A stretch of 64,000 nt of DNA from Ramlibacter algicola. GTDB lineage: Bacteria; Pseudomonadota; Gammaproteobacteria; Burkholderiales; Burkholderiaceae_C. The notes under the pieces were generated by a model. It saw only the letters and a program-made list of their open reading frames with translations, did not search any database and was not told where the DNA came from. The stretch spans positions 3,100,001 through 3,164,000 of the forward strand of contig NZ_JAEDAO010000001.1 of assembly GCF_016641735.1 (NCBI RefSeq), written 5' to 3'. A program made the position numbers and the translations under genes. Of this stretch, positions 44,413 to 52,686 are shown one piece after another (position 1 is the first letter of the stretch; each line of letters opens with the position of its first letter).

Positions 44413-44655
44413 CTACCACGCCCGGCGCAAGGGGATCGGCGGCCGCGGCACCGCCAGCACCATCTCGCGGCCTTCCCGCACCAGGGTGATGCGGGAGTCG
44501 CCGTCCGCCGATCGCAGCATCACCTTGTAGCGGGCGTCCTGCTCGGGGCTCACACGCTCGACCTCCGTGACGTGGAAGAAGCGGGCGTCGTTGGATACCT
44601 GCAGGATGTCGCTCTTGTCGAGCGTGTGCACGGCCCGCAGCGCGGTCGCCCTCAT
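44413..44655 (-). CDS. hypothetical protein, 80 residues
   Basis: MRATALRAVHTLDKSDILQV starts a soluble, probably beta-rich small protein (ARYKVMLRSADGDSRITLVREGREMVLAVPRPPIPL). GGAGG lies 6 bp before the ATG, and the start overlaps the stop of a 27-residue upstream frame as ATGA. No family recognised. Confidence 0.6.
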   Translation of the reverse strand: MRATALRAVHTLDKSDILQVSNDARFFHVTEVERVSPEQDARYKVMLRSADGDSRITLVREGREMVLAVPRPPIPLRRAW

Positions 44656-44735
44656 GCGGGCCTCCGGATTCGGGCTTCGTTGGGTGTGTTCCCAGGCGGC
44701 GGGCGCTGGCCGGGGTCGATGGCAAAGGGGTTCAT
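44652..44735 (-). CDS. candidate 27-residue small ORF, translationally coupled
   Basis: ATG with AGGAG 6 bp upstream, encoding a Pro/Arg-rich peptide (MNPFAIDPGQRPPPGNTPNE, then ARIRRPA). Its TGA overlaps the next ATG as ATGA. The ribosome site and coupling argue for real translation, as a microprotein or as a leader controlling the 80-residue gene. Codon evidence is too short to decide. Confidence 0.4.
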   Translation of the reverse strand: MNPFAIDPGQRPPPGNTPNEARIRRPA

Positions 44736-44877
44736 GGCGGCTCCTGACCCATCGTGGGCGAAGCTCACCGCCCCCGCGTGTCTCACACGTAACGGCGTGT
44801 GCAGCGGTGGCCCCCCTTTCGCATTGACGCGGCCGCGACCGGTGTGGCAGCCTGTCCACGAACTTCATGGATCGACC

Positions 44878-45105
44878 TTGGCATCACCCTCCCCCTGGCC
44901 CGGCAAGATCGTCGCGCTCCTGCGCGCCGGGAACGCGACCGCGGCGATCGCGCAGGTCCGCGTCGCACCCAGCGTGAAGGACCTGCGGGCGCTGCAGAAG
45001 CAGCTCGCCGCGAGCCCTGTCGCGGGTCGATGGCCGGCGGTGGAAGCCGCCATCGCGGAAAGCCTGGAAGCGCTGTCCGCGCCGCGCCTGCACCGATCGC
45101 CTTGA
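44878..45105 (+). CDS. hypothetical protein, 75 residues, TTG start
   Basis: Begins at TTG 44878 (translated M-ASPSPWPGKIVALLRAGNA). It continues as a soluble helical protein, TAAIAQVRVAPSVKDLRALQKQLAAS, ending APRLHRSP. No ATG or GTG is available between the preceding non-protein-like frame and this point. The sequence reads as a real small protein of the kind seen in Comamonadaceae, but the family is not named. It is convergent with the DUF488 gene. Confidence 0.5.
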   Translation: MASPSPWPGKIVALLRAGNATAAIAQVRVAPSVKDLRALQKQLAASPVAGRWPAVEAAIAESLEALSAPRLHRSP

Positions 45106-45141
45106 GACGGCGCAGAGTGCCGCGTTCGTTGACGCGCGGGT

Positions 45142-45693
45142 TCAGCAGCGGCATCCCGCTTTCGCCGCGACATAGGTCAGCCCCTCCCCCTCCATCACCG
45201 CCGGCGCCGCCACCCGGTGCGCACTCTCCTCGTTCACCCCAAGGATGTGCGTCACCTCCCACCCGCTCACCACGAGCGCATCCGCAATCAGCCGCCGGTG
45301 GCAGCGCCACCAGAGCAGCTCCGAGCACATGACGGCCGTGCGCGTCGCCTGCCCCACATGCAGCAGCGCCGCCAACCCGCGCGCGAACTCGTCGGACTGC
45401 AGGTGCTGCGCATAGGCGCGGAAGGACGGATGCCGCCAGCCGCTGCCCTCTTCGTCTTCGAAGTCCGGGCGGCGGCGGCCGCCGAGTTCCGTGAACCAGT
45501 GGTACGCGATGCCATTGGCTTCCAGCGAGGCGGCCAGCGCTTCACCGCCGAACTGCGGATGCCGGCGTGAGCCGGGGAAGCGGCGGACGTCGGCGACGGT
45601 CTCGATGCCGTGCGCCTGCAGGATGGCGAGGAACCCGGGGAAGGAATGCGTGGAATGGCCGACCGTCCACACCGCGCCTTCGACGACGGTCAC
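45142..45693 (-). CDS. DUF488 family protein
   Basis: 183 residues. VWTVGHSTHSFPGFLAILQAHGIETVADVRRFPGSRRHPQF is the classic DUF488 start. CSELLWWRCHRRLIADALVVSG holds the conserved Cys-His pair (CxxxxxxCHR). It is cytoplasmic, function unknown, with proposed links to nucleic-acid or redox chemistry only. It lies 18 bp after spoVR on the same strand, so it may be read through from the prkA operon. Confidence 0.92.
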   Translation of the reverse strand: MTVVEGAVWTVGHSTHSFPGFLAILQAHGIETVADVRRFPGSRRHPQFGGEALAASLEANGIAYHWFTELGGRRRPDFEDEEGSGWRHPSFRAYAQHLQSDEFARGLAALLHVGQATRTAVMCSELLWWRCHRRLIADALVVSGWEVTHILGVNEESAHRVAAPAVMEGEGLTYVAAKAGCRC

Positions 45694-45711
45694 GTCGGCC
45701 CCCGCCAGGCC

Positions 45712-47259
45712 TCAGTGGTGCGCCTGCGGCGGCGTCACTTCCCAGTGCTGCAGCACGCGGTCGTGGTTGTCCACGCTTTCCAGCCGCACGCGGAAGCCCC
45801 ACAGGCGGGCGACGTGCTTGACGACTTCCTCGGCGCCGTTGTCCAGCGGCCGGTCGTTGTGGCGCGTGTGGCGCAGCGTCAGCGAGCGGTCGCCGCGCAG
45901 GTTGACGTTCCACACCTGGATGTTGGGCTCGCGCCAGTTCAGGTCGTACTGCTTGGACAGCGCCTCGCGCACGCGCTTGTAGCCCAGGTCGTCGTGGATG
46001 GCGGCGACTTCCAGCTCGCGCTGGCTGGCGTCGTCGACGATGTTGAAGAAGCGGAAGTCGCGCATCAGCTTGGGCGACAGGTACTGGCCGATGAAGCTCT
46101 CGTCCTTGAAGTGCCGCATCGCGTAGTCCAGCGTCTTCAGCCAGTCGCCGCTGCCCGCGAAGTCGGGGAACCACTCGCGGTCCTCGGGCGTCGGGTCGAT
46201 GCAGATGCGCTTGAGGTCCGTGAACATCGCGAAGCCGAGCGCGTACGGGTTGATGCCCGAATAGCGCGGGTCGGTCACCGGCGGCTGGAACACCACGTTG
46301 GTGTGCGACGACAGGATTTCCATCATCTGCCCGTCGCCCAGCTGGCCCTGGTCGTACATCGTGTTGAGCAGCGTGTAGTGCCAGAACGTGGCCCAGCCCT
46401 CGTTCATCACCTGCGTCTGCCGTTGCGGGTAGAAGTACTGCGCCACCTTGCGCACGATGCGCACCACCTCGCGCTGCCACGGTTCGAGCAGCGGCGCGTT
46501 CTTCTCGATGAAGTACAGGATGTTCTCCTGCGGCTCCTCGGGGAAGCGGCGCTTCTCCTTCTTCTCCTGCTTGCCGGCCTGGCGCGGCAGCGTGCGCCAA
46601 AGGTCGTTGACCTGCTGCTGCAGGTAGGCCTCGCGGTCCTTGCGGCGGATCTCCTCCTCGACCATGCTGATCTTCTGCGGCCGGCGGTAGCGGTCGACGC
46701 CGTAGTTCATCAGCGCGTGGCAGGCGTCCAGCACTTCCTCGACCGCGTCGAGGCCGTGGCGTTCCTCGCACTCGCTGATGTACTGCCGCGCGTAGACCAG
46801 GTAGTCGATGATCGACGACGCGTCCGTCCACATGCGGAACAGGTAGTTTCCCTTGAAGAAGGAGTTGTGGCCGAAACAGGCATGCGCGATCACCAGCGCC
46901 TGCATGGGCAGCGTGTTCTCCTCCATCAGGTAGGCGATGCACGGGTCGCTGTTGATCACGATCTCGTAGGCCAGCCCCATGTGGCCGCGGCGGTAGTTCT
47001 TCTCGCTGGAGATGAACTGCTTGCCGAACGACCAGTGCCGGTAGTTCACCGGCATGCCGACGGACGCGTAGGCGTCGAGCATCTGCTCGGCGGAGATCAC
47101 TTCCAGCTGCGTCGGGTAGGTGTCCAGCTTGAAGCTTTCCGCGCACTGGCGGATGGCGGTGAAGTACTCCTCGATCAGCTCGAAGGTCCAGTCCGAAGCC
47201 TGCGGCAGGCGCGGCTTGCGGCCGAGATCGGAGGGGGTGACGGCGGCGGGGTTCGTCAT
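45712..47259 (-). CDS. spoVR: SpoVR family protein (YcgB-like)
   Basis: 515 residues, matching SpoVR/YcgB length. MLDAYASVGMPVNYRHWSFGKQF, VINSDPCIAYLMEENTLPMQALVIAHACFGHNSFFKGNYLF and NEGWATFWHYTLLNTMYDQG are strongly conserved blocks with an HxxxxH-like and NEGWA pattern that suggests a metal site. The start overlaps the yeaH stop by 4 bp. It is the third gene of the prkA-yeaH-spoVR set, which is induced in stationary phase or nitrogen stress in other bacteria; its biochemical activity is unknown. Confidence 0.96.
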   Translation of the reverse strand: MTNPAAVTPSDLGRKPRLPQASDWTFELIEEYFTAIRQCAESFKLDTYPTQLEVISAEQMLDAYASVGMPVNYRHWSFGKQFISSEKNYRRGHMGLAYEIVINSDPCIAYLMEENTLPMQALVIAHACFGHNSFFKGNYLFRMWTDASSIIDYLVYARQYISECEERHGLDAVEEVLDACHALMNYGVDRYRRPQKISMVEEEIRRKDREAYLQQQVNDLWRTLPRQAGKQEKKEKRRFPEEPQENILYFIEKNAPLLEPWQREVVRIVRKVAQYFYPQRQTQVMNEGWATFWHYTLLNTMYDQGQLGDGQMMEILSSHTNVVFQPPVTDPRYSGINPYALGFAMFTDLKRICIDPTPEDREWFPDFAGSGDWLKTLDYAMRHFKDESFIGQYLSPKLMRDFRFFNIVDDASQRELEVAAIHDDLGYKRVREALSKQYDLNWREPNIQVWNVNLRGDRSLTLRHTRHNDRPLDNGAEEVVKHVARLWGFRVRLESVDNHDRVLQHWEVTPPQAHH

Positions 47260-48569
47260 GTCGCCGGCACCCCGATCGGGTTCTTCCTGAACAGGTCGCG
47301 GAACACCGGGAAGATCTGCGCCGGCGTCACGATCTTCTGCATCGCGAAGTTGACGTTGGAATCACGCACGCGCGTGTACTCCTCCCACAGGTTCTGGTCC
47401 TCGTCGGCCACCTGCACGTACGCGAAGTAGCGCACCAGCGGCAGCAGCTTGCCGTCGAGGATCTCGCGGCACTTGCTGGAATCCTGCTGCCAGTTGTCGC
47501 CGTCCGAGGCCTGCGCGCCGTAGATGTTCCATTCGCTGCCCATGTAGCGCTCGCGGATGATCTCGTTCATCAGGATCAGCGCGCTGCTCACCACGGTGCC
47601 GCCGCTTTCGGTGGCGTGGAAGAACTCGTCCTCGGTCACCTCCTGCGCCTGCGTGTGGTGGCGGATGAAGATGACGTCGGTCTGCTTGTAGTGCCGCGTG
47701 AGGAAGAGGTACAGCAGGATGAAAAAGCGCTTGGCCAGGTCCTTGCGCGCCTCGTCCATCGAGCCGCTGACGTCCATCAGGCAGAACATCACCGCCTTGC
47801 TGGTGGGCAGCGGCTCGCGCACGCGGTTGCGGTAGCGCAGGTCGAACGGGTCCAGGAACGGCACGCGCTTGAGGCGCTGGCGCAACTCTTCGATCTCGGC
47901 CTGCAGCGCCTCGATCTCGCGCGCCGGCGTGTCGGGCCGCGACTGCAGCAGCGCCAGGTGTTCCTCGGCGCGCTTCAGTTGCCGGCGCGCGTCGCCGCCC
48001 ATGGCGATGCGGCGCGCCAGGCCGGTGCGCATCGAGCGCACGATGTGCAGGCTGGTCGGGTTGCCTTCGCTGACGACGCCGGCGCGGCGGTACTTCCACT
48101 CCGGGACGTCCGCGAGCAGCTGCGTGCGGATCATCCGCGGCAGCGCCAGGTCGTCGAAGAAGTAGTTCATGAACTCCTCCCGCGTGATGCGGAAGGTGAA
48201 GTCGTCCTCGCCGGTGCCGTCGGGCGACGCGCTGCTGCCGCCCCCGCCGCCCTGGCCGCCGCGCGGCCGCGGGATCTTGTCGCCGCGCACGTATTCCTGG
48301 TTGCCCGGGTGCACCATCTCGCGGCTGCCACCGGGGCCGTGGCCGAAGACGGGCTCGGACACGTCGCGCTTGGGCAGCGAGATGTCGGCGCCTTCCTCGA
48401 TGTTGTGGATCGAGCGGTCGCCGACGGCCTTGCGCACGGCTTCCTTGATCTGCTCGCGGTAGCGGCGCAGGAACCGCTCCCGGTTGCCGATCGACTTGTT
48501 CTTGCCGGACAGCCGGCGGTCGATGACCTGGTGGAGCGACGAGCGCTCCGGTTTCGGTAGGGAAGCCAC
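47256..48569 (-). CDS. yeaH: YeaH/YhbH family protein (DUF444)
   Basis: 437 residues. The N-terminus IDRRLSGKNKSIGNRERFLRRYREQIKEAVRKAV is diagnostic. A von Willebrand A-type domain has its metal site at DVSGSMDEARKDLAKRFF (about residue 265). A Gly-rich linker near residue 110 separates the halves. It acts with the PrkA kinase in other bacteria; the mechanism is not established. It lies 33 bp after prkA and overlaps spoVR. Confidence 0.96.
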   Translation of the reverse strand: MASLPKPERSSLHQVIDRRLSGKNKSIGNRERFLRRYREQIKEAVRKAVGDRSIHNIEEGADISLPKRDVSEPVFGHGPGGSREMVHPGNQEYVRGDKIPRPRGGQGGGGGSSASPDGTGEDDFTFRITREEFMNYFFDDLALPRMIRTQLLADVPEWKYRRAGVVSEGNPTSLHIVRSMRTGLARRIAMGGDARRQLKRAEEHLALLQSRPDTPAREIEALQAEIEELRQRLKRVPFLDPFDLRYRNRVREPLPTSKAVMFCLMDVSGSMDEARKDLAKRFFILLYLFLTRHYKQTDVIFIRHHTQAQEVTEDEFFHATESGGTVVSSALILMNEIIRERYMGSEWNIYGAQASDGDNWQQDSSKCREILDGKLLPLVRYFAYVQVADEDQNLWEEYTRVRDSNVNFAMQKIVTPAQIFPVFRDLFRKNPIGVPAT

Positions 48570-48602
48570 GGGCGCTGGTGCTCCGGTTGGCTGGTTACTG
48601 CA

Positions 48603-50525
48603 TCAGGAACTCTTGCGGACGCGGAGGTACCACTCGCAGAGCAGCCGCACCTGGCGATGGGTGTACCCCTTCTCCACCATGCGGTTGACGAAGTCCTCGT
48701 GCTTCTTCTGTTCGTCGGCGCTGGCCTTGGCGTTGAAGCTGATCACCGGGAGCAGGTCCTCCGTGTTGGAGAACATCTTCTTCTCGATGACGGTGCGCAG
48801 CTTCTCGTAGCTGGTCCACACCGGGTTCTTGCCGCCGTTGTTGGCGCGCGCGCGCAGCACGAAGTTGACGATCTCGTTGCGGAAGTCCTTGGGATTGGAC
48901 AGGCCCGCGGGCTTCTCGATTTTCTCCAGTTCGGCGTTCAGCGCCGCGCGGTCGAAGATCTCGCCGGTGTCGGTGTCGCGGAACTCCTGGTCCTGGATCC
49001 AGAAGTCGGCGTAGGTGACGTAGCGGTCGAAGATGTTCTGGCCGTACTCGGAATAGGACTCCAGGTACGCGGTCTGGATTTCCTTGCCGATGAATTCGGC
49101 ATACCGCGTGGCCAGGTGCTCCTTGATGTAGGCCAGGTACTTCTGCTCGGTCTCGGCCGGGAACTGCTCGCGCTCGATCTGCTGCTCGAGCACGTACATC
49201 AGGTGCACCGGATTGGCGGCGATCTCGTTGCTGTCGAAGTTGAAGACCTTGGACAGGATCTTGAACGCGAAGCGCGTGCTGATGCCCGTCATGCCCTCGT
49301 CCACGCCGGCGTAGTCGCGATACTCCTGGTAGCTCTTGGCCTTGGGATCGGTGTCCTTCAGGTTGTCACCGTCGTAGATCAGCATCTTGCTGAAGATGCT
49401 GCTGTTTTCCGGCTCCTTCAGGCGCGTGAGCACCGAGAACTGCGCCATCATCTTCAGCGTGCCGGGGGCGCACACCGCGTCCTTGAGCGAGGAGTTGCGG
49501 ATCAGCTTGTCGTAGATCTTCACTTCCTCGGTGACGCGCAGGCAGTACGGCACCTTGACGATGTAGATGCGGTCCAGGAAGGCTTCGTTGTTCTTGTTGT
49601 TCTTGAACGCCTTCCACTCCGACTCGTTGCTGTGCGCCATCACGATGCCGTCGAACGGGATCGCGCCGAAGCCTTCGGTGCCCTTGAAGTTGCCTTCCTG
49701 GGTGGCCGTCAGCAGCGGGTGCAGCACCTTGATCGGCGCCTTGAACATCTCGACGAATTCCAGCAGGCCCTGGTTGGCCAGGCACAAGCCGCCGGAGTAG
49801 CTGTAGGCGTCGGTGTCGTCCTGCGCGAACGACTCCAGCTTGCGGATGTCGACCTTGCCGACCAGCGAGCTGATGTCCTGGTTGTTCTCGTCGCCCGGCT
49901 CGGTCTTGGCGACGCCGACCTGCTTGAGGATGGACGGATAGCGCTTGACGACGCGGAATTTGCGGACGTCGCCGCCGTATTCCTCGAGGCGCTTGACGGC
50001 CCACGGCGACATGATGCGCTGCGTGTAGCGGCGCGGGATGCCGAACTGCTGCTCCAGCAGCGGGCCGTCCTCGTCGTTGGAGAACAGGCCCAGCGGCGAC
50101 TCGTTCACCGGCGATCCCTTGATCGCGTAGAAGGGCACCTGCTCCATCAGCTGCTTCAGGCGCTCGGCGATCGACGACTTGCCGCCGCCCACGGGCCCCA
50201 GCAGGTACAGGATCTGCTTCTTCTCTTCGAGGCCTTGCGAGGCGTGGCGGAAGTGGGAGACGACCTGCTCGATCGGCTCCTCCATGCCGTAGAAATCCTT
50301 GAAGGCGGGATAGACGCGGATGACCTTGTTGCCGAAGATGCGTGACAGACGCGAGTCGTGCCGCGTGTCGATCATCTCGGGTTCGCCGATGGCCGCCAGC
50401 ATGCGCTCGGCGGCGGTGGCGTAGGCCATGCGGTCCTTGCGACACAGCTCGAGGTATTCCTCGAGCGACATCTCCTCCTCGCGCGTCTGTTCGTAACGTG
50501 CCAGGAAATTGCGAACCACATCCAT
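48603..50525 (-). CDS. prkA: PrkA family AAA+/serine protein kinase (YeaG-like)
   Basis: 640 residues, full length. The N-terminal AAA-type domain has P-loop GPVGGGKSS at 110-118 and a long conserved core (FYAIKGSPVNESPLGLF, MSPWAVKRLEEYGGD). The C-terminal PrkA kinase-like domain follows. The start at 50525 (MDVVRNFLARYEQTREEEMS) has AGGAG upstream. It is the first gene of the prkA-yeaH-spoVR operon. In E. coli yeaG is expressed under nitrogen starvation and stationary phase. The upstream region carries paired TGTAGGTGAAC boxes. Confidence 0.96.
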   Translation of the reverse strand: MDVVRNFLARYEQTREEEMSLEEYLELCRKDRMAYATAAERMLAAIGEPEMIDTRHDSRLSRIFGNKVIRVYPAFKDFYGMEEPIEQVVSHFRHASQGLEEKKQILYLLGPVGGGKSSIAERLKQLMEQVPFYAIKGSPVNESPLGLFSNDEDGPLLEQQFGIPRRYTQRIMSPWAVKRLEEYGGDVRKFRVVKRYPSILKQVGVAKTEPGDENNQDISSLVGKVDIRKLESFAQDDTDAYSYSGGLCLANQGLLEFVEMFKAPIKVLHPLLTATQEGNFKGTEGFGAIPFDGIVMAHSNESEWKAFKNNKNNEAFLDRIYIVKVPYCLRVTEEVKIYDKLIRNSSLKDAVCAPGTLKMMAQFSVLTRLKEPENSSIFSKMLIYDGDNLKDTDPKAKSYQEYRDYAGVDEGMTGISTRFAFKILSKVFNFDSNEIAANPVHLMYVLEQQIEREQFPAETEQKYLAYIKEHLATRYAEFIGKEIQTAYLESYSEYGQNIFDRYVTYADFWIQDQEFRDTDTGEIFDRAALNAELEKIEKPAGLSNPKDFRNEIVNFVLRARANNGGKNPVWTSYEKLRTVIEKKMFSNTEDLLPVISFNAKASADEQKKHEDFVNRMVEKGYTHRQVRLLCEWYLRVRKSS

Positions 50526-50973
50526 GAGGGAACTCCTTGGGCTACGGTTGCCGGTGGCTGCGCGGGTCGCTGCGCGCCGGTGACGTCCAAAACACTTTAC
50601 TGCAGCGGTGTTGCTCAGGCATGCACGAGGTGTAGGTGAACGTCGGACTTCACTGTAGGTGAACCATAGAGGAAATTGAAGCGGAAAAGTTGCTCGGTGA
50701 ATGCCCTGTCGGCGCATGCCACGCGAGTGAGAAAGACGGCGCGCGCGTCGCGTAAAGACGCTTGCGCGGCGCGCGTGTTTGCGGCACAAGACGCACCTGC
50801 AGAACGCCTCGCGCGACGCGCGAATGGGTGCGTCATCCCGTCGCTGCTGCAACCCATCCGGTTTCATGGACTTGCGTCGATGCGCTCGGCGTTGGAGCGC
50901 ATGCGCGAAGGTGGTGCGTGCGCTTGAGTTGCGTCCACTTCGTCATTCCCGCGCAGGCGGGGACGACGAGAGT
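50526..50973. other. 448-bp gene-free region upstream of prkA
   Basis: No convincing gene. On the prkA side are two direct copies of TGTAGGTGAAC (50631-50641 and 50654-50664), the second also forming the perfect palindrome TTCAC-TGTAG-GTGAA (50649-50663). The middle is AT-richer than the surroundings. A half palindromic repeat (GTCATTCCCGCGCAGGCGGG, 50942-50961) lies at the far end next to the amidohydrolase stop. Small open frames here have unlikely composition. Confidence 0.6.
50631..50664 (-). promoter_or_regulatory. tandem TGTAGGTGAAC boxes upstream of prkA
   Basis: Two identical 11-mers with starts 23 bp apart, about two helical turns, so a dimer or two molecules could bind on one DNA face. 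The second box is completed to a perfect 5-5-5 inverted repeat. They lie 106-139 bp upstream of the prkA start codon. The binding protein is unknown. Confidence 0.55.
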
Positions 50974-51837
50974 TCAGGCCAGCCCCAGCAACCGCACCGC
51001 GTTGCCCTTGAGGATCCCCGGCATCACCTCCGGCTTGAACCCCGCTTCCTCGAAGTCCTTCATCCAGCGCTCCGGCGTGATCAGCGGGTAGTCGCTGCCG
51101 AACAGCACGCGGTCCTTCAGCAGCGTGTTGGCGTACTGCACCAGCTGCTTGGGGAAGTACTTCGGGCTCCAGCCCGAGAGGTCGATCCACACGTTGGGCT
51201 TGTGCGTGGCGACGGACAACGCCTCGTCCTGCCACGGGAAGCTCGGGTGCGCCATCACGATCTGCATGTCGGGGAAGTCGATCGCGACGTCATCCAGGTG
51301 CATCGGGTTGCTGTACTCGAGACGCAGGCCGCCGCCGCAACGCATGCCGGAGCCGATGCCCGAGTGGCCGGTGTGGAAGATCACCGGCATCTTGTGCGCG
51401 TCCAGCACCTCGTAGATCGGCCACGCCATCCGGTCGTACGGATGGAAGCCCTGCACCGTCGGGTGGAACTTGAAGCCCTTCACGCCTTCCTTGGCGATCA
51501 GGCGTTCGGCCTCGCGCGCGCCCATCTTCCCCTTGTGCGGATCGATGCTGGCGAACGCCATCATCATGTCCGCGTTCTCGCGCGCGGCCTGCGCGATCTC
51601 CTCGTTCGGGATGCGGCGGCGGCCCAGGTTGGACTCGCTGTCCACGGTGAACATCACCAGCCCGATCTTCTTCTCGCGGTAGTACGCGATCGTCTCGGCG
51701 ATGGTCGGCCGCCGGCTGCTGCGGAAGTACTTGTCGGCGGCGCGGTCGTACTCCTCGCCGTAGTTGTCGAACGGGTTCCAGCAACTCACCTCGGCGTGCG
51801 TGTGGATGTCGATGGCGATGAGGTTGGCGTGGTCCAT
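50974..51837 (-). CDS. amidohydrolase-2 family protein, probable aryl beta-ketoacyl-CoA hydrolase
   Basis: 287 residues. Metal ligands His12 and His14 (AIDIHTHAEV), FKFHPTVQGFHPYDR, IFHTGHSG, VMAHPSFPW and LFGSDYPL (Asp) outline the TIM-barrel amidohydrolase-2 site. It faces a crotonase, a feruloyl-CoA-synthase-like ligase and an SDR across a 72-bp promoter. Related amidohydrolases such as Rhodococcus CouO act on 4-hydroxyphenyl-beta-ketoacyl-CoA, giving hydroxybenzoate and acetyl-CoA without a thiolase. The context makes that the best role here. A decarboxylase of the same superfamily is the alternative. Confidence 0.8.
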   Translation of the reverse strand: MDHANLIAIDIHTHAEVSCWNPFDNYGEEYDRAADKYFRSSRRPTIAETIAYYREKKIGLVMFTVDSESNLGRRRIPNEEIAQAARENADMMMAFASIDPHKGKMGAREAERLIAKEGVKGFKFHPTVQGFHPYDRMAWPIYEVLDAHKMPVIFHTGHSGIGSGMRCGGGLRLEYSNPMHLDDVAIDFPDMQIVMAHPSFPWQDEALSVATHKPNVWIDLSGWSPKYFPKQLVQYANTLLKDRVLFGSDYPLITPERWMKDFEEAGFKPEVMPGILKGNAVRLLGLA

Positions 51838-51909
51838 GGGCAGGGTAACTCCGGAGGCTGTTTGATTATTCGCGATAACCATAATCCGCCCAACCCCGAG
51901 TTGTCCCGC
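51838..51909. promoter_or_regulatory. divergent promoter with MarR-type operator
   Basis: Arms TTTGATTAT (51861-51869) and ATAACCATA (51875-51883) around TCGCG form a 23-bp imperfect palindrome, 7 of 9 positions paired. On the minus strand a sigma-70 promoter for the amidohydrolase overlaps it: -35 TTGGGC (51893-51888), a 17-bp spacer, -10 AATAAT (51870-51865). The plus-strand promoter is weaker (CATAAT at 51880-51885). Binding there would block both directions. The MarR gene at 61128 is the obvious candidate. Confidence 0.65.
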
Positions 51910-52686
51910 ATGACCGCCCACCCCGACCTGCACACCGAGCTGCGCGGCGACATCGCCGTCGTGCGCCTTGCCCGCCCCGCCAAGCGCAACGCGCTCAACG
52001 ATGGGCTCGTCGCCGCGATCCGCGACACCTTCCTCGGCCTGCCCGACAGCGTCCGCGCCGCGGTGCTCGACGGTGAAGGCGACCACTTCTGCGCCGGCCT
52101 CGACCTGTCCGAGATCAAGGAGCGCGACGCCGGCCAGGGCATGCACCACTCGCGCATGTGGCACGCCGCGCTGGAAGAGGTGCAGTACGGCCGCGTGCCG
52201 GTCGTCGCGGCGCTGCATGGCGCCGTCGTCGGCGGTGGCCTCGAGCTTGCTGCCGCGTGCCACGTCCGCGTGGCGGACGACACCGCGTTCTACGCGCTGC
52301 CCGAAGGCACGCGCGGCATCTTCGTCGGCGGCGGCGGCTCGGTGCGCATCCCGCGCCTGATCGGCGTCGCGCGCATGACCGACATGATGCTCACCGGCCG
52401 CGTCTACAACGCGCAGGACGGCGAGCGTGCCGGCTTCGCGCAGTACCTGGTGCCCAAGGGCGAAGCGCTGGCCAAGGCCCTCGAGATCGCCGCACGCATC
52501 GCGACCAACGCGCCCCTGACCAACTATGCGCTGATGCACGCGCTGCCGCGCATCGCCGAACAGCCCGCCGACCAGGGCTTCCTCACCGAAGCGCTGATGT
52601 CCGCCGTGGTGCAGAGCGCGCCCGAAGCCAAGGAACGCGTGCGCGCCTTCCTCGAAGGCCGCGCGGACAAGGTGAAGAAGGCATGA
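51910..52686 (+). CDS. enoyl-CoA hydratase/isomerase (crotonase) family protein
   Basis: 258 residues. The oxyanion-hole blocks are HFCAGLDLSEI and HGAVVGGGLELAAACHVRVAD. The first catalytic Glu position is kept (YALPEGTRGIFVGGGGS), while the second, equivalent to Glu164 of rat hydratase, is Asp in MTDMMLTG. It would hydrate the cinnamoyl-type CoA ester made by the following ligase. The family cannot be split by eye between hydratase and hydratase/lyase (Ech); the adjacent SDR and ketoacyl-CoA hydrolase favour a plain hydratase. The stop overlaps the ligase start. Confidence 0.88.
   Translation: MTAHPDLHTELRGDIAVVRLARPAKRNALNDGLVAAIRDTFLGLPDSVRAAVLDGEGDHFCAGLDLSEIKERDAGQGMHHSRMWHAALEEVQYGRVPVVAALHGAVVGGGLELAAACHVRVADDTAFYALPEGTRGIFVGGGGSVRIPRLIGVARMTDMMLTGRVYNAQDGERAGFAQYLVPKGEALAKALEIAARIATNAPLTNYALMHALPRIAEQPADQGFLTEALMSAVVQSAPEAKERVRAFLEGRADKVKKA

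Noticed and set aside
50676..50927. 83-codon plus-strand frame in the prkA upstream gap
   Set aside because: No ribosome site, overlaps the regulatory region, composition not protein-like.
51910..52686. Calling the crotonase a feruloyl-CoA hydratase/lyase (Ech) giving vanillin
   Set aside because: No vanillin dehydrogenase nearby, and an SDR plus a ketoacyl-CoA hydrolase candidate fit the beta-oxidation-like route better; left as an alternative.
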